Positions 1 through 11,438 of a stretch of DNA of 64,000 bases are shown piece after piece (within the stretch, counting starts at the first letter, position 1; each line of letters starts with the position of its first letter). The stretch is taken from assembly GCA_026874595.1 (NCBI GenBank), contig CM049307.1, positions 96,572,330-96,636,329 of the forward strand. The letters run 5' to 3'. Made by a program: the position numbers and the translations under genes. This stretch comes from Sipunculus nudus. Lineage: Eukaryota; Annelida; Sipuncula; Golfingiida; Sipunculidae. The notes under the pieces were generated by a model that was not told the DNA's origin, searched no databases, and saw only the letters and a program-made list of their open reading frames with translations.

Positions 1-203
1 TTATACATCCTGGACAATTTTCTCGATTTTTTGACAGGTGGCACCACCTACATTCACGTTTACGCTGCAGACATCGATGCTAATATGCAACACACCTCAC
101 TCTATTCCCCTTGCCATTAATCCATGCCTCACTTCACCCGTCCCACTCTGATTTCTGCGGATACACATAGTCCCTTGTCGACTACCCATATTCTAGTTTT
201 AAA
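1..203 (-). repeat. GGTGGC-type repeat, inverted relative to 63158-63365
   Basis: Read in reverse complement this segment aligns almost end to end with 63158-63365: it shares gtagtcgacaag, gtatccgc, gtgggacgggtgaag, agaggcatggatt, ttgcatattagcat and the ggtggcaccacc core at 37-48. It ends at a CTAG followed by T near 200. Confidence 0.8.
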
Positions 204-374
204 ATGTCCTAGTCTGAAACTTGCAGGTCCGAAATGTCCATTTTGCTGAAATCATAATGACTAAGGTAGATATGCAGGACTTAAAAGGATCAATATTAAA
301 TTTTAAAAATAAACCTCCATTCATATTCCCAAACTTTGCACAGGTTCGCATTAGGCCTGTAGGCCTTGTAGTTA

Positions 375-745
375 GATATGAGGAGAGAATGGCTTTAGAT
401 CAGATATGATGGGTGAGTGACTTAATTCAGATATGTATAGGAGGGTAACTTAGGTTACTATGAAGGGAGAATGACTCCACATAAGAAATATGAGAGGAGA
501 GTGATTTAGGCCTGATATGTGAGAAGGGCGAGTCAGGTTGACTATTGGAGGAAAGTGACTCAACTTCAGATATGAGAGGAGAGTGATTCTACTCCAGATA
601 TGTGAGGAGGGTGGTTAAGGTTGACTATGAGGGAGCATTACTCATTTACATGTATGAGAGTAGAATGTGTGAGGAGGGTAGCTCTGGTTGACTATGAATT
701 GAGAGTGACTCAAGTTTAGATATGAGAGGAGAGTGACTAAACTTT
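375..745 (+). repeat. degenerate tandem repeat
   Basis: Repeated agatatgagaggagagtgact-like blocks alternate with ggttgactatgaa blocks. Units are roughly 35-40 bp, strongly diverged, purine-rich on the + strand. Confidence 0.7.
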
Positions 746-3700
746 GTTTAGTTCTTTGTATAAAGTGGTGGCTTTAGTATTGATCTGTCAGCTGGTATGT
801 CTGTTTGTCTGTTTATTACTCTGATCCCAGGAGGATAGAGTTGAACAGCTGTACTGGTGGTCACTGTATCAGTAAGACCAGCCTCTGTCTCAATGAATTC
901 TCCATTATGAACCAGGGCTGTGGGCTGGGGGACTGCTGCTGACTGTATCAGGGACCCCTGGCTGTTATCTGGGGGTGATACAGGGTAGGGTTACTACCCC
1001 CAGCTGGTGTGCCATCAGTTTACAGAAGCTGAATGTTTAGCTATGGATTAAGCAGTTGTTTTGCCACCCACAAGATAAACTTGTATAATCTTTTAATAGG
1101 TGAAGGATGCTGTGGTGAACTTTAGAATTGGTTTCCCTTGACTTTTAACAGTGTTGCTCCGATGACATTACTATACTTTATTATGCTTATATCATCAAAA
1201 AATCCACCCAGCCTTTGGTGTTTATAGGCAGTATTCAAAATAAAATGTGACATTTTCCCAATTAAATCTTCCCAATATTTTTCTAATAATAAATAATAAT
1301 AATTATTTTACCAATATATAAGTTGCTTTCATTGCCACATTGCTATGCTAAGAGACAGAAATGACTTAAACATGATTGATGTACATATTTAGGTTGCCAT
1401 TGAATTATATAGAATAAGAAGAATGCACTTGTGTTATAAAATGATCATATTTTTGACACAAAGTATACTTTCAATGCTTGCAAAATGAGCAGGGTCATCA
1501 AGATTGTATACCTTTAGTTGTTTCAACTTCATGTCTTCATCAACATTTATCATTCTTTATTAGTTTCAGCTTTATGATTATAAGAAAGCCCTGTTTCTCA
1601 GTTCATTTGCATTTACCCTGTATTCTCAAAGTCATATACATACACGTATGGCCTATTGGTAAAAAAATGAAGCAAAATTAACCATGTGTGATCAACCAGA
1701 TTGCCTGACTCAACATGTGGCTCCAACACTCTCAGGGATTCTGTGTTTGTTCGGAAACGTAAAAAAAAAAAAGCAAGATATTGAAGCCAGGTGACTGCTC
1801 AGGGACAGTTTCCTGTCACACACCGTGTAACATGTTTGACGCGTGTGCGAGGCTCATACAGGAAGCCAGACATGTTACAGGTCATGTGACTGCACAGTCA
1901 GAGGGGCAGGGTTGTTGAGTTTTTCAGCGTGGGTCGTATTTCTAAATACCCTGCACTGATAAGTGGCTGCCGGGACTTCTTCTCTAACAATCCTGGGATA
2001 AAATCTGTACCGTATACAGTGTTATCTCCGTATTATTGCTGCATTCTTATTACATTAGGACAAAATTTAAATTTCTCATTACCATGTCGTAGTAAAAGGT
2101 GCTATTATGGTTTTCATGCCAGTTCTTATCAAATCTATGCAACTTGTGATGATTTTTCTTCTTCTGTGCTCCCCCACCTCCTTTCCTACAAGGGTAAGAA
2201 TACTAAGCATTTTTGGACAAATCATTCTTTTTGGTGATCAAACCAAGTGGTATGGTTTTGTTCAGTACATGTATTTTCCTATGACAGCAATACACTCGTT
2301 AATACAAAGAATTTTATAAAAAACATATCACTCACTTGGGCATTGCCAGTAGTTTAGAATTCCCATTTTAATTGATACCATTGCAGTTATCCAGTTTGAT
2401 ATTATTTCATTTTTGATTCCTTTATAAACTGCATTTCTTTTGTTTAATGTAAAGTAATCACCCTGTGATAAAAATCACCGTATGATAAAGTGTCAAATTA
2501 AATTCTAAATAATACGAACATCAAGGAAAATCTGTGTTAAAATGTGTTGTTAATCCTTAAAGTAGACTGAAACCTCTGTATTGGTGATGTCATATGGCAC
2601 ACAGTAATACATTTGGCCTAGAGGACTAGTGGAACTTGTATTTTTGGGGTTTGCCATGTTTGTCAGATGGTCATGTGGCAGGGCTTCACTGTATTTGGAT
2701 TACTGTATCAAAGGTTACTTATTATAGTGTTGTAGCAAGTAGAGTTAACTGTTACCATGTTAAATTGGTGCTCAGGTGTACATTATTGCTCTTTGGATAT
2801 CTAAGTAACTTGTGTCATTGGCTAAAAATCCTTTGCATGGTTGACACAATTTTTCCTTTAATTAAGGATATTTTTCCATTGATATAAATGTGTTTGACTG
2901 CTTAGTCAGCTCATCCTAATTCAGGGCTAAATCTTGGATAATGAAATTAGCCACGGTTTGGTTGTCTGAGTGATTAAATCCAGGCTCACTCAAAGGAACT
3001 GCTTGACTTAACGTGAGCTTGTCTGGCTGAGGCAGTCTGTGTAAAGGTCTGTTTATCACTGCAGTGAAGATTCAGGCCAGCCTGAAGAGAGTTAATAGCT
3101 ACGTAACATATAAAATAGGATACTAAATTCACAAGTTCCTTGGTTCACAAGTGGGGTGTAGTTAGTAAAGATGAATGGAGTAGGGGTTGGGAGTTGGTAA
3201 AAGGGGGGTAGGGGTCATGGGGAGAGGACACAGGACATGGCAGGGGGACTTTAATCGCTGCCACAGACTGATGGATGGCTGCCAGTTGCTGGGATGAGCT
3301 ATCTCAGTCAGCCCGGCTGGGGGTACTGGGTTGTAACTGCTGCATCGCTGGTGTCAGTTTCTAGGAATGTGAATACTGTACAGTGTACCGCCCTCACAAC
3401 CTCTGTCAGCCCTGGGGTGGCTGTGGCAGCTCACAGACACTGCTCAGCACCTCCAGTCTTTGTCTACCCAGCATGTCACCTGGCTGGTTCTCAGTAGAGC
3501 ACATACCTCTGCCAAGGAGAAACACTCCTGATCCACCCAAATAATGTGGTTGGCTTCATATTCCCTAGGCTGAAATTTCACGATTTCTTTATTTTGAATG
3601 TTCTGTGAGGGTTTCATTTTTGCGATCGCATCAGAATTTATGAAACCTAACTACAGCAGTATTTGCATATATTATGAATTGAGAATAATTCCCACAATAT

Positions 3701-6700
3701 CTCACTCATTTCCGTTATCGTCCTTGTGTAATAGTTGATGTTTTGACATGTAAAATTATTATTGCATATACAATTTGCATGAGCCGAGCCGCTTCTGATC
3801 GCATCCACAGATTATGTCTGTCTAGAGGTATAACTAACCCGTTTGTGCAGATGCATCGTGACCTCTTGTTTACCCTAGTTAAAGGGGTATCTTATTCCTG
3901 AGGGATTCAAATTCGCAATTATTTCCTGTTCTAGAATATTGCGAAATTAAAACCCTTGCGAACAAAAAGGCAACCACAGTATCCACATCCATACCAAAGT
4001 TTAAAATAGTCTTCCTTTGCACATGTCCCATCCCTCCACACTGGTCTCAGACTCAGCTGACAGGTGGCAGCAGCTGGCTGTAATCAGAATACTTAATTTG
4101 ATAATAGACTAAACAACTCTACAAGACTGAATGTGTTATCCGGATCTGCAACAAAACTTCCCAGGCACTTAGTCTCCCACTGTGCAAGGTTTTGTGGGAA
4201 TTATCTCAGGAGCTTTTGTGTAACTCCTCTAATAGACAATTCATCAAACTATTATACAAACAGGGATCAAACCATAACCTCCTTTGTGGAGGCATATATT
4301 GTTAAAAGTACCTTTTTTGCCAAGTATTATTCATAAAGGTATAATATTACATTAAATAGGGAGATGTAATGTGGTAATACAGTTAGGCGTGTTCTTGTCA
4401 GTTTATTTCTTGATATTTATGATTGTCATGTGCTTTCCTCTAAAAATGAATGAAGATAAAGAAATAAAATGCAAAAATTTATTTCATGATTTGTATCTAG
4501 GATGAAGAGATGATGGTTTATATACAAGTAAAACCTCATTGTGCGGAGCTGACTTAAATCATTAAACACTTGTGATGACATTTCATGCTCAAATATGCTT
4601 AGGTCAAACCTAGGATAAGTTGGAGCTTTATTGTAAGTACGTTTACATCAACAGAATGAGATTCCTCTTTATACTTAGTTAGACATTTAAAGCAATTTTC
4701 ATATTTTGTTTTTTATTTTTTTGAATTTTTAATTTATGAAAATTTCAGACTTTTTCTATGAACTTGAATTGTCTTCAGCTCATCCTCAGGTTTACTTTTT
4801 GAAAACTCAATTTCTAATTGATATTTTGATTTCTTTTTGTGAATTCAATCTATTTTAAATCTATGCAGGTATTAATGATGGAACCTTCAAGAGATATCTT
4901 CAGATTTTTTCTTGGAACTTCTGTGCTCTTTATTACTGGTACCTCGCCAGCTACTACTCCCTACTACTAGGTTAGCCTGTGCCAATCTGTGCTGGCTTTA
5001 TTTACAGCTTTGTCAGGGTGAGGGGGCAAACAGTTGTTACCCCTGGCAGGAGGGTACAGTCATTAGGGGTAATGTGATTACGACACCCCTTTCTGCCCTT
5101 ATGCTTAGTATGAACTTTCCGTCAGGTGTGGGGAGCGCGGGGTTATAACAGTCAGTAACATCTTAAGATTACAAACGATCAAACGCAGATGCTCTTCCCT
5201 TCCCAGTAAAGACCATTAACAGCACATTTATGTCTCTGGGGAATTAGGTTACAGGAGTCAATCACTGGTGAATGTTGTTTACTATTTTTACTCTCTATCT
5301 TTCGACTCATCTTTGAAGTTTGCTTGTGGTTAATAGTTATATGAGGCACATCAATTGTAGCTTAGATCCAGGCTGAATTGTTTCCCATAAACCCTTGTGA
5401 ATCATCTGTGTACACTGATAGTGAAAACCTGGTGGCCTACATTTATTGCATCCTGTCCCAAGGTATGTCCCTGCTATTATTGCATGTTTAGAATGTTGCT
5501 GGAGAATAATATTATTACATTTTTTATATCTCATAATATTAAAAATATATATATTTTTTATAATTGTGGTTTGTTATAATTGATAAATTTTTGCCATATT
5601 TAGTGATGGTTTTATGTATTCTTATGAATTATTTGTGGCATTTATATGACTATTTTTCAGTTTTGAGTTAGACCATATAGAATATAAATTTTAAACATAA
5701 TGTATGATGTAGCAGAATATCCAAACTTAGCATGAAAAATCTTTATCAAAGTAATAATTATAAGACAGTCAGACACTAAGCAGTTAAGATCACCAAACAT
5801 CAGGGTTCAGTCAGTGGCAGCACATATTTTTCACAAGTTAAAGTGTCTGCTATAATATCAATAGTCTTGTCCAGTTTTAACTTCTGCTTTAATAATATGA
5901 GCCATTTTTAGCCTTTTCTCTAGTTATCCTATTTTTGTCTGAGCTTTTTCTGTTCCTTTTTTGTCTGTGTGTAACTGTGTTTTTGGAGGGAAGTCCTTTT
6001 TTTCTCAGCCCAATTCATCACATGAGATGGGTATACCTGTCAGAAAATTGCCTGGATTTCAGTTTTCATACCCGTGATGATATTTAGATCTGCGGTCACA
6101 GAGGACCTTTGAGTTAGTGTTGTACATCATCTATGGAAGTATTTTGGACCCAATGTTTCATGTTTTTGCTGTTTACTTGACCTTATACTTTATAAACATA
6201 ACTTTTTGAATATATCAAGGGAGGCATGGCTAAGCGTATGTAATAAATATACCTATTTTGTCAGGTATATCTGTCAGTGTTATTATTTCATCTCCAGAGT
6301 ATATAGTTAATAGTGCTTCAGAAGCTGGTGTGTCTAATAATTTAATCTGAGTGTCAGAGAAAAAAAGAAAACCATTGCTTTAAAGTACTAGTATATGGGG
6401 CAGGGATGGAAATGAGTTCAAAATTTTACAGGTCAGCAGGACCAGCATGAAATTAAATATAGTACCACCAAGAAACCACATGTCCACATTTTTCTCAAGC
6501 CGTCAGTAACATAGACACCTACCATGTCATGATGATGTAGTCTTATTTTTCTTGACTGTTAATAATAACAAATATTTTTCATAATAAATTAACCAAAAGT
6601 GAATGGTTACTTTCATCCTTACATATACAAACTGATTTATATCTCCAGAAAAAAAAGTAAATAAATTTTATAGGCTTGATAAAAATTTCAACTTATTCCG

Positions 6701-8193
6701 ACAGCCTATAGGCAATCATTTGAACTATAATCAAGAGATAGGAGAAGGAATAAATATTTGTGGCCACGTTTAATAAGTTGATTATGTAATAGGGCTCTTT
6801 TGTAGTGAGAACTCTGCAAATACAGCAGGCCACACAGTGCTGTCTTAACAAAGGTTTGAGTGTGGAGGGTTTCATTGAGGATTGGTATGATACCGGACAA
6901 TGATACACTCACAATAAAAGATTAAGATGACAAAACAGGTGCACTATGACCTATAGAGATAGGTCAGCAGGTGCACTGTCAACAATGGCTACCTGCACCA
7001 TGGTGACACAAGGTGTAACGGTGATGTTCTGTCACCATAGTAACCGTAGGGTGAGGTAAAGCATGTATAAAATTGTCTCAGGTGAAGCATAAAAAATTGT
7101 GTCATGGTTACGTGATTTGGAAGGGCAAACATGATGAACAGTGACTGAATTATGCTACAGGTCACATGACCCTTTTAATTTTCCAATGTATCATTGATAA
7201 AATGACAAAAGATTGGTTTTGGTGTTAAAATTGATAAATTAAGTCTTAATGTAAAATGTATTTATGCATGAGTGTTTGGGCCATTTGCAATAAAATAGAT
7301 TGCAAGAATGGAGGGTTTTCAGAATATTCTTAAGATATTGATGTGAACTATGTTAAAGTTTATAAATAGACTTTGTAGTAAAATGTGTTCAGGCATTAGT
7401 GTTTAATGTATTCACAATAGGAAAAAATTGCAAGAAGATTGGCTTTTCAATTATTCCTAAAAAATTGATGTGAAAGCATTTCACCTGAAAATCTCAACTT
7501 GACACTTTGTGTCCAATTGAACCAAATTCTAAATATTGTGACCCAAAATGTATCGCCCAAGGTCATCATCTAGGTTTTTGTCAAACAGCCAAACATGGAT
7601 GATTTCCAACTGTTCTGATTCATTGTGAGGTTTTGTGGGTCAGTAGTGGAGGTCATATAGTAAAACTATCTTCTGTTATCTTGGTACAGCAGCAGAGAGA
7701 TACTGATCTTGATGACTTGACGTTATATCTAACAAGTGATGCATGCACAGACACAAAGTGAGCGGAATATTGTCATAACATGTCTGTAATTATTAATTAG
7801 CAACCATTTAATCTTACGCTTTCCATGAGGAGACCAGTGAGTGTCTCAGCCATCTTGTTTAATGAACTTCACAGAAAATATACCATTGATTTTATCAGAT
7901 AGAGCCCTGAATGACATTATGGTTAATGGTGCTGTCAGCATTCACTGACTGAAACCTTTGCTTGTGTTGTAGTAAAGATTACAACTTGAGTGTTTGCAAG
8001 AAAATTGTCCAGCATAAAGAAAAAGGAAATGTTTATTAATTGACCAGTAAGATTTGATTATTTTTATGATAGACCAATCAGATTGGTCCTGGTTATTCTG
8101 ATAAAAAAAATGGATGTCATAATGTATCATTGACTTTGGTTAGGCTTAAATGATCAGAAATGTTGATTGGCAAATTATCAGAAAATAAATAAG

Positions 8194-8240
8194 AATGATA
8201 ATGATGGTGATGATGATGATGATTATCATTATCTTTAATG
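8194..8240 (+). repeat. GAT-rich microsatellite
   Basis: Imperfect gatgatgat/tgatgatg run in intronic DNA. Confidence 0.7.
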
Positions 8241-9967
8241 ATTATTATTCTCCTAACTTTGCAGAACTTTGTATGAGAGGAATCCAAAGTATTATATTAC
8301 TTTCCCTTCTTTTTGAACTTCTGGGTGTACACCTGGTAACCTGGTTGGTTTTGTTTTGCTTTATTATAATCACACCACATTCTGCTTTCTTCATTGGTGC
8401 TTTCTGCAAAAGTGTGTGAATGCTACACTTTTCACAAATGAAGATAGGAAGTAAAACAGGAACTAGACATTATGTCCCTGGAACTAGACAATTATAGATT
8501 ATGTGAATGGGTTCTGATAAAAATTGCTTGTAACCGGAATGCAGTTGTTAATGTAATTGGTAATGTAAGTGATAATAATTACGAATAGCAAATGTGAGCC
8601 AGCATTTTTCCCTTTGCCCAATTTATAACTTTCAATATTCATGAAATTATGAAATATATTCATTCTGTGAGGAACAATTGTGAGTTCTTTAAGACATTTT
8701 GGATTATAACGGTGATGGTGGTGAAGTCTTGACTAACAGACTTAGAGATCCACGTGTGATAGATCTGCTGATTGGTTGTTTGCCTCATACATATTCATAA
8801 CCATAACCAGAAGTGAGATTGGCTGCTCTTGTGAAAATTTTAAATTTAAGGACATTATCCCAAAAATTTATTGGGCTTCAGGTGTGTGCATGAACTATAG
8901 TAAATTATGTATTAGGTCTGGAGCTCATTTTATTATTATAATGGTTTTTAATTAAATTATATGAAGTCATCAATGAAACTGTGGACCAGCACAGATTAAG
9001 GTTGCCTTATCTCTGTTGCCTTAAGGTTTATATAGCTACCATAAATAAACAAAATATTTAGCTCAAGCTACCATAAATGCACTAAATAACTGTGCCTCAG
9101 AGAAATTGATGTGCAGGAATCCGTAAAGCAAAGTAATTCGTTGAAAGGTTAATGCACCCATGTGGCCATGTTGAATGGCAAGTAATGGGCAATACAAGCC
9201 AATAACTCACCCGCTATAATGAAATGGGATCTTGGATGACCCACTAGGGATTCTAATATTTGCTAGCTGACCTTGTTTTTTGGCTGAATCCCATCAGTTT
9301 ATGCTGATTAGAGAAGCCAATTACAGTTGTTTTCTAGTCAATTCTGTTTATGCATTGCAATTTACTGATTGAAAGTATCAGTTGTTCCTGTAAGCTAAGT
9401 TTTTGGTATGGCACATGTTAACAAACACACTTCCGTGGACCATTGAGAACTCCATTGAAACGTACTATTAATCAGTTGCCTTGGTAATGGGCTTTCTACG
9501 TTTCTCGGAGCGAAGTTCCCTCAAAGGATTCCTGTACAATTTTAGTGATGTTACTAGCGGTAACGGCAGCACTAACAAAGTTACCCGTAATTAGGGCTCA
9601 CTCTGCACAGATTGTTTTCGGCAAAAAGGGACCTAGTTTTTAACGTTATGAAACTGGAACAATGGACCAGGCTTTTCTAAATATTGGTGTTATTATAATA
9701 TCCAGATACTGTAACACTGGGGAGGGGGGATCTGATCATGATGATATTGTGATTGTATAGATGTTTATGTGTCAGTGAATGTGTGTATGTATGTTACATT
9801 TCTAGTAAAACTTCAAGGACAGTATTGTCATCTTTTTTTCGTAATTTGTTTATTGAAAATATTATATTATGACCAGTTACAGGAGGGCCTTTGATTGGAT
9901 TGGATTGTGATCATTTGTTCATTATATTATAAGTCTTGTTGAATAAAATAATAATAAATTTATATTA

Positions 9968-10330
9968 GCTTTTGTGGTGACAGGGTAGTGCACAGGACTC
10001 AAAGCTCTGAGGTCAGTGAGTTCAAACTCAGTCAAGGAGCAGTGAGACATGATGGTCGACCTCCACCCAAAGTGAGCTCTCTGCAGGTTTAATGGGAAGG
10101 CTTTGCCCCACAGCAGGGTATTACTCCCTAAAAGGTGTCTTTGGGAGATTCCTCAGTTTTAAGACCCAGCAATTGGGTTGATTTCACAACCAGGACCTGC
10201 AGGTGCAGCAGACACCGGGCCTGGGTAACACCAGGATACAAGATGACATGATTTGACGTGTCAGGTAGTCCAAAACTGAAATTGAACTCTGCAGATGTAA
10301 ATACTTAGATTAAGAATTGGATTGGATATT
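9968..10330 (+). mobile_element. tRNA-derived SINE
   Basis: The head resembles a tRNA gene: an A-box-like tagtgcacagga near 9985 and a B-box-like gagttcaaactc near 10018-10030, with an anticodon-arm-like ggactcaaagctc between. A non-tRNA body follows, ending in a short aattggattggat tail. The acceptor stem is not intact, so it is not a working tRNA gene. Confidence 0.65.
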
Positions 10331-11135
10331 TTTAAAAAATGGGTGTGGCTACCTCCACCAAAAAAAATTTAGAAGAAAAATTAATAAATTTATACACTAT
10401 AACAAATAAGACCCTTTAGGAAGTTTCTCATTCTCAAATATGATTTTGTGAATTTCTTTAATTATGCAGTTTGTTTATGAAATGAAGGGCTTGGTTATAT
10501 AAATAATCTGTGTCATATTTATGAGGTTAATCCATTGATACAATGCTTGAGCCAGCAAGCTGTGAAGTTATGACAACCAGCTGTATAAGCATAATTTTGT
10601 CTGGTGTAAAAATAATCACTCCAGTTTTAAGGTACATGGCTGTTTCAGTGTTTCTTTTGTTTATGTATGGCATTCTGACCTTGTAAGGTACAAAGTAAGT
10701 CATGTTTCACATGGCCTCCTGTATGAATTGGACATTTTAGATACCACATTTGGAGTTGTCACGGTTGTTCCCCTACGACCTTATGTTGATATATGTTGCT
10801 TCATTCTTCTGTAGTCATTCATGACAACCACTTTGATGTGTGAGGTGCACTGTATATACCTGACTAGATTAAGCATGGTCTTGGTTGTACTTGATAACCT
10901 TAGAGACATCTCAGCTTCTCTGATTCTCCTCCAGAGGTCACTACTGTCTCCAGGTGGAACCTCATCACAGTCTATTAACAATTTCTACAAACTGCTTGTA
11001 GAAAGAACAGCTTATCTCTGATCCCAAAATACAATTTGCAGAGTTAAACAAGAAAATGAAGTCTAGCTGTCCAATGGACCACTAATATCAGAAAATAGAC
11101 ATAAATTTATCTTTATTTTGTGTGTATTGTTACAG

Positions 11136-11438
11136 ATATGGTACCGTTTGAGGCTAGCTCTGTGACCACAGACATCAGAGTCCAGGAAGGCCTGGCCGCT
11201 CAGATACCCCTCCCCGACATCGACAGTTACCCCACCCCAACCATACAGTGGTTTGAGGGGACCCAGCTGATCCCGTCAGAGACGCAGCGTTACCATATCA
11301 CCCTCGACAGAAACCTGGTGATTTTGGAAACTAAACTGTATGACTCCAGGAAAGTGTTCAAAGCCCGGGCCCAGAACAGTTACATGGGACAGAGTAGTAG
11401 CAGCCAACAGTTCATATTAAATGTACAAAATGCACCAG
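11136..11438 (+). CDS. sdk: sdk exon: Ig2
   Basis: First coding exon seen. Acceptor ttgttacag, donor G|gtgagta, phase 1 to phase 1, 303 nt. It encodes MVPFEASSV... with the Ig tryptophan in TIQWFEG and ends NVQNAPG. The two canonical Ig cysteines are absent (AAQIPL and KVFKARAQ instead). As I recall, vertebrate sidekick Ig2 also lacks them, so this looks like a family trait rather than decay. The split first codon (N+AT) needs an upstream exon, presumably Ig1. Confidence 0.9.

Larger units (their letters stand above)
1..11135. other. 5' region, probably a long sdk intron
   Basis: No exon of Ig1 or a signal peptide could be found in either strand. Apart from the repeats listed separately, this stretch is AT-rich with three more GC-rich patches (about 850-1030, 3170-3500, 4910-5200) that lack convincing coding signal. 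Short open frames here (e.g. 1929-2237, 3294-3497, 4912-5148) show no recognisable domain. A small Cys-rich frame at 832-942 is discussed under findings. Confidence 0.5.

Noticed and set aside
1929-2237. 102-residue open frame in the 5' region
   Set aside because: No domain, no coding-like composition and no supporting splice sites.
1880-7172. Two GTCATGTGAC/GTCACATGAC E-box-like sites (about 1880 and 7162)
   Set aside because: Only two isolated matches more than 5 kb apart; not enough to call a regulatory element.
9968-10060. Possible tRNA gene
   Set aside because: Only the A/B-box region is tRNA-like; no closed acceptor stem, and a non-tRNA body with a short tail follows, as in a SINE.
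11136-11438. Ig2 as a decayed Ig domain because it lacks both cysteines
   Set aside because: The exon is open, well spliced and in frame; absence of these cysteines is, as I recall, shared by other sidekicks.
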